Origin: DUOH01 sp036562625
Lineage (GTDB): Bacteria; Bacillota; UBA4882; UBA10575
Assembly (NCBI GenBank): GCA_036562625.1
Contig: DATCJV010000146.1
Span: 1-37,507 of the forward strand
DNA: 37,507 nucleotides
Reading direction: 5' to 3'
This document shows positions 15,115-22,986 of the stretch, one piece after another. Numbering within the stretch: the first letter of the stretch is position 1; each line of letters opens with the position of its first letter. A model generated the notes under the pieces. The model had not been told where the DNA came from, made no database searches, and saw only the letters and a list, made by a program, of their open reading frames with translations. A program made the translations under genes and the position numbers.

Positions 15115-16779
15115 TCAAGCTTCCATAATAATAGGGAGGATCATAGGCCGCCGTTTAGTCCGCTCGTAAAGGTACTTACTTAGCACTTCCCGCAGTTGCC
15201 CCTTGATAAACCCCCAGTCGGAGCTCTTTTCTTGCAAACACTTGTCCAGAGTCTCCTTAACCCGCTGTCTGGCCACATCGAGCAAGGCCTCGGCCTCCCG
15301 CACATAAACAAAACCTCGGGAGACGATATCCGGTCCTGATAAAACCTGTCCATTGGTTTTGTCGATCGTGACTACCACAATTAAGATTCCATCTTGAGAG
15401 AGTTGCTTGCGATCGCGCAATACGATATTGCCGACATCCCCAACACCCAGGCCATCCACAAAAACCCGGCCGGACTGAACCTTACCTGCCACCCTTCCGG
15501 TTTTTTTCGTGAATTCCAACACATCACCGATTTCGGCAATAAACACATTCTGGCTTGGTACTCCCAATTCCTGAGCCAGACGGGCATGCTGTACAAGATG
15601 TCTGTATTCCCCGTGTACAGGCACGAAGAACCGTGGACGCACTAAGCTCAGCATGAGTTTGAGTTCCTCTTGGCGGGCGTGGCCGGAAACATGAACTCCG
15701 GTGATGGCATCATAAATCACATTAGCGCCTTGTTTAAATAGATGATTAATCGTATTGGCCACCAGTTTTTCGTTGCCGGGGATGGCCGAGGCAGAAATGA
15801 TGACGGTATCTCCGGGCATGATATTGATCTTACGGTGTTCAGCCATGGCCATCCGGGCTAAAGCCGATAAGGGCTCGCCCTGACTACCGGTGGTGATCAC
15901 CGCCACCCGGTTAGCAGGAAGTTTGTCAATGTCATCCAGATCAATCAAGATTTCCTCCGGAATCTGCAGGTACCCCAGATCCCTGGCGATCGAGACGACA
16001 TTAACCATGCTTCTGCCGGCCAAAGCAACCTTCCGGTTGTGCAGCATCGCCGCATTGACCACTTGTTGCACCCGGTGGATGTTAGAGGAGAAGGTAGCGA
16101 TAATAATCCGTCCCTCCGCTTTATGAAAAAGCTCCTCAAACCTCTCCGCCAGTTCTCTCTCTGAAGGGGTATATCCTTCTCTCTCCACGTTCGTGCTGTC
16201 AGAAAGGAGAACCAGCACTCCTTTGGCTCCCAGTTCAGCAAATTTGCGGAAATCCAACGGTTCACCGTCCACCGGCGTATAATCAATCTTAAAGTCCCCG
16301 GTATGTACGATAATCCCTACCGGGGTATGAATGGCTAAGGCTACCACTCCGGCGATACTGTGGTTGACATTGATAAAATCCACAAGGAAAGAACCGATCT
16401 TGCGTGACTCTCCCGGGTGCACCGGAATCAACTGCGCCTTCTTCTCCAGACCGTGCTCTTTCAATTTTCCTTCCGCCAAACCGAGGGTCAGCCGGGTTCC
16501 GAAAATCGGCATATTTAGTTGACGCAAGACATAAGGCAAAGCTCCAATATGGTCCTCGTGTCCGTGGGTGAGAACCAGCCCCTTCACCTTTTCTTTATTC
16601 TCAACCAAATAAGTAATATCCGGAATTACCATATCAATCCCGAGCATCTCGTCTTCGGGAAACATCAGTCCGGCGTCGATCAGCAAGATTTCATCTTTGT
16701 ATTCTACGACCGTCATGTTCTTACCGATCTCACCCAGTCCCCCTAAAGGTATTAGGGAAACCTTATCCTTTTTAAGCAA
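15115..16779 (-). CDS. rnjA: Ribonuclease J
   Basis: Metallo-beta-lactamase/beta-CASP ribonuclease with endonuclease and 5'-3' exonuclease activity, the main mRNA decay and RNA-maturation enzyme of Bacillota. Motifs: LIPLGGLGEIGKN, LIDAGLMFPEDE, the zinc motif THGHEDHIGALPY, VHTGDFKIDYTPVDG, SDSTNVEREG, and the C-terminal GFIKGQLREVLSKYLYERTKRRP segment. The TTG start at 16779 lies nine bases after GGAGGTG and yields 554 residues, matching B. subtilis RNase J1 (555). The frame is open upstream but without a ribosome site. A promoter and a terminator hairpin both lie upstream in its leader. Confidence 0.96.
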   Translation of the reverse strand: MLKKDKVSLIPLGGLGEIGKNMTVVEYKDEILLIDAGLMFPEDEMLGIDMVIPDITYLVENKEKVKGLVLTHGHEDHIGALPYVLRQLNMPIFGTRLTLGLAEGKLKEHGLEKKAQLIPVHPGESRKIGSFLVDFINVNHSIAGVVALAIHTPVGIIVHTGDFKIDYTPVDGEPLDFRKFAELGAKGVLVLLSDSTNVEREGYTPSERELAERFEELFHKAEGRIIIATFSSNIHRVQQVVNAAMLHNRKVALAGRSMVNVVSIARDLGYLQIPEEILIDLDDIDKLPANRVAVITTGSQGEPLSALARMAMAEHRKINIMPGDTVIISASAIPGNEKLVANTINHLFKQGANVIYDAITGVHVSGHARQEELKLMLSLVRPRFFVPVHGEYRHLVQHARLAQELGVPSQNVFIAEIGDVLEFTKKTGRVAGKVQSGRVFVDGLGVGDVGNIVLRDRKQLSQDGILIVVVTIDKTNGQVLSGPDIVSRGFVYVREAEALLDVARQRVKETLDKCLQEKSSDWGFIKGQLREVLSKYLYERTKRRPMILPIIMEA

Positions 16780-16832
16780 TAAAAAAAACACCTCCAATAT
16801 ATAACGCACGATAGCACGTTTTTTATCTATCC

Positions 16833-16859
16833 AAAAAACCGTCCACGCCCGACGGTTTT
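16833..16859 (-). terminator. Terminator or attenuator in the rnjA leader
   Basis: AAAACCGTC/GACGGTTTT 9-bp stem (16835-16843 with 16851-16859), seven-base loop, continuing into TTTTTTGG on the minus strand. It lies downstream of a good promoter and 53 nt before the rnjA start, so it may end a short leader RNA or attenuate rnjA. Confidence 0.75.
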
Positions 16860-16906
16860 GTGAAACAACAAAGCACTGTATTAGGCTAAGCCTACTTCAA
16901 CAATAT

Positions 16907-16935
16907 ATTATAGCAAATCCGCTCGCCATGAACAA
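16907..16935 (-). promoter_or_regulatory. Extended -10 promoter upstream of rnjA
   Basis: Minus-strand TTGTTC (16935-16930), 17 nt, TATAAT (16912-16907), with TG one base before the -10 hexamer (TGCTATAAT). The start near 16900 would place the terminator-like hairpin about 40-70 nt into the transcript. Confidence 0.55.
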
Positions 16936-17101
16936 GAGCCTCACAATCCTGCTTCCGCCATGGTCACCCCGCTATTTTTCACGGCTGGATCCTCTAAGGA
17001 CCGTATGCCTTCTCCTGATACCACGCGGTCTTAATGAACAGCCCATCTTTACCTGCCTATTATCTTTTCCAATTGGAAGGCAATTATCAAAAGATGGTTG
17101 G

Positions 17102-18208
17102 CTAATCTGACTCTTTCATCATTTCTCGAATAACAACCGTTGCCGCTTCAGGTCTGCCCAACTTTAAAGCATTCTTCTTCAGTTCCTGCAGTCTGACACG
17201 GTTCGCCAGCAATTCCACTAAGACGGAGCCTAATTCTTCAGAGTTTTTCACATAAATACCGGCTTGATGTTCCACTAAATAACGGGCGTTGGCTTCTTCT
17301 TGCCCCGGGGTTGGCTTTACCACCAACAAGGGCAACCCCACTGCTAAAACTTCGGAAACCGTCAACCCCCCGGCCTTTGAGATTAATAAATCGGAGAGGC
17401 GCATCCATTTATACATATCATCTACATAACCTAAGATTTTCAGGGGGAACCGGAATTGGTCTTTTCTCTCCTCCAGTTCCCGGCGGACCTTTTCATTCTT
17501 TCCGGTAATCACTATGGTATAAAACTCCCCGGTGATCTGGTTCAGCAGAGTTAAAACCTCATCCAGAGGCCCGATCGCGTTTCCGCCGCTCATCACGAGT
17601 AGAACCGGTACCCCCTCAGGCACGCCCTTCTCTACTCTGAGTTCCTGAGATGCAAAATCTTGGCTGAACTCAGGCCGAATGGGAATCCCGCTGACTCGAA
17701 CCTTCCCGGCCGGTACTCCCAGATGGACAAGTTCATCCACCATCCCGGGATGAGCCACAAAAAAACGGTGGACATTAGGGTAAACCCACATGGGATGAGC
17801 CTCGTAATCCGTTAAGATCACTCCGTTCTTCACCGGATACTTAGGGTAATAATGGGAAACTACAGAGGCTGGGAAAAAATGAGTGCTTAAGATCAAATCA
17901 GGACGGTATTCATGGATAAAATCCCTATATTTCCGCAAGGCCAAGAGGATCTGATTCCGTTTGGCCATGGCTTCCGGCTTATCAGCAAGCTCATAGAGGA
18001 GCCGATAGATACCGGCCATATATTTTGTAATAAAATAATAAGACTCCTCAATCAACCGGCTAAACCTCGGCCCGCAATACTTTAGAAAATCCAGATGCAC
18101 GGCATTCCCATTAGGCACCAGTTCTTCAAAAGTTTGACACAAAGCTTCGGCCGCTTTCAGGTGTCCGGCGCCGATCGCCGCAGAAAGTACCAGTAATTTT
18201 GGTGACAA
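17102..18208 (-). CDS. GT28-family glycosyltransferase (MGDG synthase/UgtP-like)
   Basis: A 368-residue protein with the MGDG-synthase N-terminal domain (LLVLSAAIGAGHLKAAEAL, then VILTDYEAHPMWVYP) and a GT28 C-terminal donor domain (SKAGGLTVSEVLAVGLPLLV, then PGQEEANARYL). Relatives transfer glucose or galactose from UDP-sugars to diacylglycerol at the membrane, making glycolipids and the anchor of lipoteichoic acid. Acceptor and sugar cannot be told from sequence. TTG start at 18208, ten bases after GGGAG. It is preceded by 200 nt of non-coding sequence after pepF. Confidence 0.88.
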   Translation of the reverse strand: MSPKLLVLSAAIGAGHLKAAEALCQTFEELVPNGNAVHLDFLKYCGPRFSRLIEESYYFITKYMAGIYRLLYELADKPEAMAKRNQILLALRKYRDFIHEYRPDLILSTHFFPASVVSHYYPKYPVKNGVILTDYEAHPMWVYPNVHRFFVAHPGMVDELVHLGVPAGKVRVSGIPIRPEFSQDFASQELRVEKGVPEGVPVLLVMSGGNAIGPLDEVLTLLNQITGEFYTIVITGKNEKVRRELEERKDQFRFPLKILGYVDDMYKWMRLSDLLISKAGGLTVSEVLAVGLPLLVVKPTPGQEEANARYLVEHQAGIYVKNSEELGSVLVELLANRVRLQELKKNALKLGRPEAATVVIREMMKESD

Positions 18209-18409
18209 CTGTCTTCATCTCCCACCAAGCAACAGAAGTCCTGCCGCTGAAGGTAATATCGCCGCTCTAACACAGCCTGTGGTACGGAAATAAACTTCAT
18301 AGGCGAAGTATGCGCCAGGAAGTTCATCCTTACTGTCATTTCCAGCATAAGAATTAATCCGGACAGACGGCGTTTTCACTACACCGCCTTAAAGCATGGC
18401 TGAGACATC

Positions 18410-20227
18410 CTACCGGGGCACGGCTGTACTGAGTCCGGCAAACTCCCCAACCAGCCGGTCGAAAGCACGCATCGCCTCTTTTATAGGCTGAGCTGTTGTC
18501 AGATCAACCCCCGCCTGCTGCAAGAGGGTTAAGGGGTAGTCCGAACCGCCGTTTTGTAAAAACCGGATATAGCGCTGAAGCGCAGTCTTTCCTTCCTCCC
18601 GGAAACTCTGGACAAAAGCCACAGCAGCACAGAACCCGGTGGCATACTTATAAACATAAAAATTATAGTAAAAATGAGGCACCCGGGACCACTCAGCGGC
18701 GATCTCCTCATCCACTACCACATTTGGCCCGTGATAAGCACGGACCAATTTCACATACTCCTCTTCCAACCAGTCGGCAGTTAAGGCCTCACCCTTCTCC
18801 ACCTGCTCATGGAGGAGCCTCTCAAATTCCGCAAACATGGTTTGGCGGAAGACTGTTACCCGGAAATGCTCTAAAAAATAGTTGAAGTAATAGAGTTTAC
18901 TCCGTGCATCCGCAGCAGTCTCCATCATATAATAAGCCATCAAGACCTCATTGACGGTAGAGGCGATCTCCGCCAAGAAGATGGGATATTGAGCATAAAC
19001 ATAAGGCTGCGCTTGATTGGAATAAGCACTGTGCATGGCATGGCCCAGCTCGTGCGCTAATGTAAATAAGTCATTGACTGTATCTTGGTAGTTCAGCAGC
19101 AGATAAGGATGACCGTCGTACGCCCCCCAAGAATAGGCTCCACTGGTTTTGGCTTGACTTTCGTATACATCAATCCACCCTTCGGTAAAAGCCTGTTCTA
19201 AAAGTTTTTGGTAGTCCGCTCCCAAGGGCGCCAGCCCCTTCATGATCAAAGACTTGGCTTCCTCAAATCCGATCTTCACCTCGTAATCACAGAGCACCGG
19301 AGTATAAAGATCATACAAGTGCAACTCAGCCAAATCTAAAAGACGCCTCTTGATCTCCAAGTACCGGTAGAGAATAGGCAGACTTTCCCGGACCGTGGTA
19401 AGTAAACTATCATACACAGCCACAGGGATGTTCTCCCCGTCCAGCGCCGCCTCCAGGGCCGAATTATAATGTCTGGCCCTGGTATAAAAAACGTTCCGCT
19501 TAATTCCAGCATTCAAAGTGGCGGTCAAGGTATTGCGGTACTTTCGGTAGGTCTGATGCAAGGCGGTAAAAGCCTCTCTCCTTACCCTCCGGTCCCGGCT
19601 CTCAATGAGCCTCAAATATCGGCCATGCGTCAACTCAACCTCTTCACCTGCTTCATTTTTAAGCCGGGGAAATTTCAGATCAGCATGGTTTAACATAGAA
19701 AATATATCTTCACCGGCTTGCGTAACTTCACTGCCGAGCGCCAGGATCCGCTCTTCTTCCGGGGAGAGAATATGTTTTTTCTTCCGAAGCAAATCCGCAA
19801 AAAAATGACGATAAACCGCCAATTCCGGGGCTTGCTCCGGATAGGAGAGTAAAGTCTCTTCCGGAAGGGACATTAACTCCGGGATGATAAATGAGGTCAT
19901 CGCTCCCACTCTGGCGGCCAAGGCTTGAGCCCGGTCTGCCCTGGCTTGACTTTCACCGTCCGCATTATCTTCATCCCGTTTCATTCTGGCATAAACAAAA
20001 AGCTTCTCCGTCAGCCGGGAGATCTGCTCTTCCAGTTTGAGCACTTCTACCAGAACAGCAGGGTTTTCACTAATTCGTCCCTGGTAGGCCGGGATCTTCT
20101 CCAATAAACCGGTGACTTTTTGCAGATCCGCTTCCCAGGCGGCGGGCGACTGATATAAATCTTCCAAGCGCCATCTATACTGCTCCGGAATTTCATCTCT
20201 AGACGGCAGAGCCTTCACTTCATTCAT
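18410..20227 (-). CDS. pepF: Oligoendopeptidase F
   Basis: M3B zinc metallopeptidase of 605 residues that cleaves oligopeptides in the cytoplasm. The zinc motif HELGH is at 392-396 (FTLAHELGHAMHS), with the third-ligand glutamate at about E420 in FLAEIASTVNE. The N-terminal RDEIPEQYRWRLEDLYQS and the C-terminal YVYKYATGFCAAVAF are family signatures. The ATG at 20227 follows AGGAGG by ten bases. It lies 113 nt after manA, possibly in the same transcript; no terminator is seen between them. Confidence 0.97.
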   Translation of the reverse strand: MNEVKALPSRDEIPEQYRWRLEDLYQSPAAWEADLQKVTGLLEKIPAYQGRISENPAVLVEVLKLEEQISRLTEKLFVYARMKRDEDNADGESQARADRAQALAARVGAMTSFIIPELMSLPEETLLSYPEQAPELAVYRHFFADLLRKKKHILSPEEERILALGSEVTQAGEDIFSMLNHADLKFPRLKNEAGEEVELTHGRYLRLIESRDRRVRREAFTALHQTYRKYRNTLTATLNAGIKRNVFYTRARHYNSALEAALDGENIPVAVYDSLLTTVRESLPILYRYLEIKRRLLDLAELHLYDLYTPVLCDYEVKIGFEEAKSLIMKGLAPLGADYQKLLEQAFTEGWIDVYESQAKTSGAYSWGAYDGHPYLLLNYQDTVNDLFTLAHELGHAMHSAYSNQAQPYVYAQYPIFLAEIASTVNEVLMAYYMMETAADARSKLYYFNYFLEHFRVTVFRQTMFAEFERLLHEQVEKGEALTADWLEEEYVKLVRAYHGPNVVVDEEIAAEWSRVPHFYYNFYVYKYATGFCAAVAFVQSFREEGKTALQRYIRFLQNGGSDYPLTLLQQAGVDLTTAQPIKEAMRAFDRLVGEFAGLSTAVPR

Positions 20228-20340
20228 TTATGTAAAACCTCCTGTACCGTATCTTTGGCTGCAACTGTAGATCCATTATGTGTTTCGCGGGCTGTAAGTA
20301 TGTAGATCCACCGGGATCTTAATCAACATAAAAACAAAAC

Positions 20341-21327
20341 TTAAGCGACGCCTTTAGGCGCACAAAGCAACAGCGTGCAATCGCCATAGAAAGAGTATTC
20401 CCCGATTCCAGCCGGGATCATAAATGAATCTCCATAATTTAGGGCATACCTTTCTCCTTCATATAAAATCCCGCCCTTTCCTTTACTGACCAGGCCTAAA
20501 ACAAAATGTTGCCCTGTAGGAAGGATTGCTTCTTCCCCGGAAATCCGGAGGGCCTCCAAAGTAAAGTGCCGACCCTCGTGGAGTAATTGCCTTTTCCGTC
20601 TGATCCGGGCTACCCCACTTCCTCCCTGAATAGGCGGCACGCTAAAATCAATTACCTGCAGGGCCCGGTCAAGATGGAGAGGCCGGGGTTTTCCGCAGTC
20701 ATCAAGGCGTTGCCAATCATATACTCTATATGTTAAGTCCGAATTCTGCTGGAATTCAGCTACGATGATACCGGCTCCCAAGGCATGCACCACCCCGGCA
20801 TCGACAGGATAAACATCTCCCGGTTGTACCTCTACTTCATTTAAGCATTCTTCCAGTTTCCCTGAGTCAAGGGCTTCTGTAAAGCGCTGCCTGGTGATTC
20901 CCGGCTTTAGTCCATAGATGATTTTCGCTCCGGGCTTGGCCTTAAGCACATACCACACTTCACTCTTGCCTAGGGAATGTTCATATTGGGCGGCGAACTC
21001 ATCTCCCGGATGAACCTGAACGGAGAGGACATCTTGCGCGTCCAGGATCTTCAGGAGCAAAGGGAAGTCCTGATCCACCGGTATCTCCGTACCCAACAGT
21101 TCAGGGCCATATTCGGTAATCAACTCCCCTAAAGTCCTTCCTTTTAAAGGGCCCTCCGCTACAATACTCATGGCGTCTGGCCGGCAAGAGACTTCCCAGC
21201 TCTCCCCAATTTTTGCACTGGGAATCTCTTTCCCGAATTCCTCCCGGAGGCCGGTTCCGCCCCAGATCCGTTCCATAAAAAGCGGATAAAACTTCAACGG
21301 ATATAACCTGTACTTAGGGTAAATCAT
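20341..21327 (-). CDS. manA: Mannose-6-phosphate isomerase, class I
   Basis: Zinc-dependent interconversion of mannose-6-phosphate and fructose-6-phosphate. 328 residues, the short bacterial form. Visible features: FMERIWGGTGL, GESWEVSCRPDAMS, the zinc ligands in SVQVHPGD and KSEVWYVL, VDAGVVHALGAGI, and NSDLTYRVYDWQR. The ATG at 21327 lies eight bases after AGAGG and 22 nt after the small exported-protein gene, so the two are probably cotranscribed. Confidence 0.95.
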   Translation of the reverse strand: MIYPKYRLYPLKFYPLFMERIWGGTGLREEFGKEIPSAKIGESWEVSCRPDAMSIVAEGPLKGRTLGELITEYGPELLGTEIPVDQDFPLLLKILDAQDVLSVQVHPGDEFAAQYEHSLGKSEVWYVLKAKPGAKIIYGLKPGITRQRFTEALDSGKLEECLNEVEVQPGDVYPVDAGVVHALGAGIIVAEFQQNSDLTYRVYDWQRLDDCGKPRPLHLDRALQVIDFSVPPIQGGSGVARIRRKRQLLHEGRHFTLEALRISGEEAILPTGQHFVLGLVSKGKGGILYEGERYALNYGDSFMIPAGIGEYSFYGDCTLLLCAPKGVA

Positions 21328-21349
21328 CTATGCATCCTCTTTTATCCCC

Positions 21350-21760
21350 TCAATTTTTGAAAAAAAACTGAATGATGATCCCGAGACCGGCGCCGATGGC
21401 GGCGAATTTCGCATTTTTCTTTTGCGCGGTTTCTTTAAAACCCTTGACATACCCCTCCTGAAACTCCGGCGATTCATCTTCGATCGACGCCATCCTCTGC
21501 TTCCCGACCCATGGTTCAAATAAAGTGCTGGTAAAAGCAAAAACACCCCCGCCGACGAGCCCTTTCATATATCCACCGGCGGCTCCTGCCACTCCCCAGC
21601 CCCAGGCCTCCCATTGGTAATTGGCCTCCGCCTCTCTTCTTCCCTGCTCCAGTCCAGCCAGATAATCCTGAGATTCAATTCCAAAAGCACTGAAAGAAAG
21701 GGATAAAAACATTACTCCCACTAAGCCCAGGGATAAAATTTTGTTCATATATTTCTTCAA
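21350..21760 (-). CDS. Small exported protein with duplicated Y/F-x-x-G module
   Basis: A 136-residue protein of no family I recognise. Residues 1-27 (MKKYMNKILSLGLVGVMF and onward to SAFG) form a signal peptide. The mature part appears to be two copies of one module: an amphipathic segment (DYLAGLEQGRREAEA, then EFQEGYVKGFKETAQ) followed by a glycine-rich hydrophobic segment (VAGAAGGYMKGLVGGGVF, then FAAIGAGLGIIIQFFF). The glycine zippers suggest membrane association. TTG start at 21760, seven bases after AGGGGGA. A sigma-H-like promoter lies about 65 nt upstream, and manA follows at once. Confidence 0.75.
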   Translation of the reverse strand: MKKYMNKILSLGLVGVMFLSLSFSAFGIESQDYLAGLEQGRREAEANYQWEAWGWGVAGAAGGYMKGLVGGGVFAFTSTLFEPWVGKQRMASIEDESPEFQEGYVKGFKETAQKKNAKFAAIGAGLGIIIQFFFKN

Positions 21761-21822
21761 GATCCAGTCCCCCTGTTGGTTTTATTTTTTCATCATACAG
21801 CCTTCAAAGCCTTTTGTATAAA

Positions 21823-21852
21823 TAATTCGCCCCTACTCTTCAAACTCCTGTT
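21823..21852 (-). promoter_or_regulatory. Sigma-H-like promoter of the exported-protein/manA unit
   Basis: Minus-strand ACAGGAGTT (21851-21843), with 14 nt between AGGAGTT and GAATTA (21828-21823). The -10 part GGCGAATTA fits the RnnGAATWW consensus fully. The leader would be about 56 nt. Confidence 0.55.
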
Positions 21853-22051
21853 AAAATGGAAACTGTAAATCCCGTCCACAACCGAATGTCTGGTCCACAA
21901 GGCTTTTTAAGAAGTCCACCACCTGGAGAAGTCCATCCAACAAAATAAACAAACCACCCTAAAATGATCCGCTTACTTCATGGCAACAGTCTCATTATTT
22001 ACCTTCTTCACCATGGTGGAAGCAGATCGATGACAGGTGGTTGTCGAAGAA

Positions 22052-22074
22052 GGCCCGACCTAATCAGTCGAGCC
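22052..22074 (-). terminator. Probable terminator of the 33-residue peptide gene
   Basis: Minus-strand GGCTCGAC/GTCGGGCC stem of eight pairs (22067-22074 with 22052-22059) followed by TTCTTC. The remaining sequence between 21853 and 22051 shows no gene; it has two copies of GGACTTCT and of TTGTGGAC. Confidence 0.45.
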
Positions 22075-22127
22075 CCGATAGGTTTATTCCGGATTTAAGC
22101 GCTTAATTCTTAATTATTCAGTATCGC

Positions 22128-22229
22128 TCAATAATTAAATCCCCCTAAGATTAGTAAGATCAGGATTAGGAAGATTAAAAACGGCATAAAGCCCTTACCG
22201 AAACAATCATTAAATCTCATCTTCGTCAA
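22128..22229 (-). CDS. Tiny hydrophobic protein, sporulation YjcZ/SscA-like
   Basis: A 33-residue reading frame: a short polar start (MTKMRFNDCFGKGF), then one run of Leu/Ile/Phe (MPFLIFLILILLILGG) ending FNY. This matches in style the very small, single-membrane-span peptides of the YjcZ/SscA type made late in sporulation. The TTG start (22229) is preceded by AAAGGGGG, a strong ribosome site. A sigma-K-like promoter lies directly upstream and a hairpin terminator downstream, so the gene has a complete transcription unit of its own. Family assignment is by appearance only. Confidence 0.6.
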   Translation of the reverse strand: MTKMRFNDCFGKGFMPFLIFLILILLILGGFNY

Positions 22230-22256
22230 GGTTCCCCCTTTACTGCAATGCTACAA

Positions 22257-22283
22257 TATATTATGAAACATAAAGGAATGGGT
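22257..22283 (-). promoter_or_regulatory. Sigma-K-like promoter of the 33-residue peptide gene
   Basis: Minus-strand CATAATATA (22265-22257) fits the sigma-K -10 consensus CATAnnnTA, and AC (22283-22282) lies 16 nt upstream as the minimal -35 element. The transcript would start about 25 nt before the TTG. Confidence 0.4.
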
Positions 22284-22350
22284 GACAGTTCAAGACCATT
22301 AATTTCCTACGTTGCTACGTTGATTCCCTGAAACAACTACTTCTGTACAT

Positions 22351-22373
22351 AAAAAAACCTCCCTCCGGGGAGG
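22351..22373 (-). terminator. Rho-independent terminator of the 53-residue gene
   Basis: CCTCCC/GGGAGG 6-bp stem (22358-22363 with 22368-22373), four-base loop, followed on the minus strand by seven T. It lies 11 nt after the stop codon. Confidence 0.85.
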
Positions 22374-22383
22374 CAACCTAAAC

Positions 22384-22545
22384 TTACTCGGCCGGCTCCA
22401 GGTCAACTACGACCCGGATTACTTCTTCTCCATCTTCTATATCATGTGGAAATATATCGTAATAGTTACCTTGATTATCTTCGATGACTAAAGTCTTCTC
22501 CTCACCGAGCCTTGACAAGAGTTCAATAAAGTCCTTTGCTTTCAA
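22384..22545 (-). CDS. Small acidic protein of unknown function (53 residues)
   Basis: A short frame beginning MKAKDFIELLSRLGEEKT, then LVIEDNQGNYYDIFPHDIED and ending VIRVVVDLEPAE. The alternation of charged and hydrophobic residues suggests a small beta-rich or ferredoxin-like fold. I do not recognise a family. The TTG start is preceded by GGGAGGGG seven bases upstream, and a strong terminator follows 11 nt after the stop codon, which together support a real gene. It lies between tRNA-Thr and the 33-residue peptide gene. Confidence 0.65.
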   Translation of the reverse strand: MKAKDFIELLSRLGEEKTLVIEDNQGNYYDIFPHDIEDGEEVIRVVVDLEPAE

Positions 22546-22652
22546 CTCCCTACCCCTCCCCTCCTTCTCTACAAAGATATGACCTATTAAATCCTTTATT
22601 ACATTTTCTCATGAAAATATTAGATCAGCCTGTTTAAGTAAAGATTTTAATT

Positions 22653-22682
22653 AAAAAAGCCCTCTCCGCCATGGGAGAGGGC
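22653..22682 (-). terminator. Terminator downstream of tRNA-Thr
   Basis: GCCCTCTCC/GGAGAGGGC 9-bp stem (22659-22667 with 22674-22682), six-base loop, followed on the minus strand by TTTTTT. It lies 40 nt past the tRNA 3' end. Confidence 0.9.
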
Positions 22683-22722
22683 ATAAAAAAAGGTCTCCGT
22701 CTCCGGAAAACCTTGATTTCAC

Positions 22723-22798
22723 TGGAGCCGGCGATGGGACTCGAACCCGCAACCTGCTGATTACAAGTCAGCTGCTCTACCAATTGAGCTACACCGGC
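22723..22798 (-). tRNA. tRNA-Thr (anticodon UGU)
   Basis: A 76-nt cloverleaf with encoded CCA: acceptor GCCGGTG/CGCCGGC, D arm GCTC/GAGC, anticodon stem GCTGA/TCAGC with loop CTTGTAA (anticodon TGT at 22765-22763), and T loop TTCGAGT. The T stem GCGGG/CCCAT contains a C-A mismatch and a G-T pair at its outer end, which is slightly weak. It has its own promoter and terminator. Confidence 0.95.
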
Positions 22799-22816
22799 AA
22801 TTCTAAACGCTTTGTT

Positions 22817-22845
22817 ATTATAGCATATCATTCCTCCCGGTTCAA
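22817..22845 (-). promoter_or_regulatory. Sigma-A promoter of tRNA-Thr
   Basis: Minus-strand TTGAAC (22845-22840), 17-nt spacer, TATAAT (22822-22817), a perfect -10. The predicted start is about 11 nt before the tRNA 5' end. Confidence 0.8.
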
Positions 22846-22891
22846 GAGGGTTATGCCTCGGAAAAAACCGGATAAATCAAAAAGTTTGCCA

Positions 22892-22916
22892 GCACGAGAA
22901 AGAATAACTCTCGTGC
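22892..22916 (-). terminator. Possible terminator of nrdR-nrdD
   Basis: Perfect 8-bp stem GCACGAGA/TCTCGTGC with a nine-base loop, about 70 nt after the nrdD stop codon. The T-rich tract (CTTTTTG) begins only seven bases after the stem, so termination is less certain. A 39-64 codon frame crosses the hairpin and is probably not a gene. Confidence 0.35.
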
Positions 22917-22986
22917 CGACAGTCTAAACTCTATGAACACACCATCTTTGTATACTCTAGCTTTAGCCATATTAATATTAGCCGTA

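Larger units (their letters stand above)
16780..17101 (-). other. Leader and intergenic region upstream of rnjA
   Basis: It contains the terminator hairpin 16833-16859 and the promoter 16907-16935. The part next to the glycosyltransferase gene can fold into a CCATCTTT/AAAGATGG stem and a GACCG/CGGTC stem on the minus strand. No coding sequence is supported. Confidence 0.45.

Noticed and set aside
18157..18348. 63-codon frame overlapping the start of the GT28 gene
   Set aside because: No Shine-Dalgarno sequence, 52-nt overlap in another frame, composition unlike neighbours.
20304..20319. AGATCC/GGATCT hairpin between manA and pepF as a terminator
   Set aside because: No T tract on either side; probably a chance palindrome.
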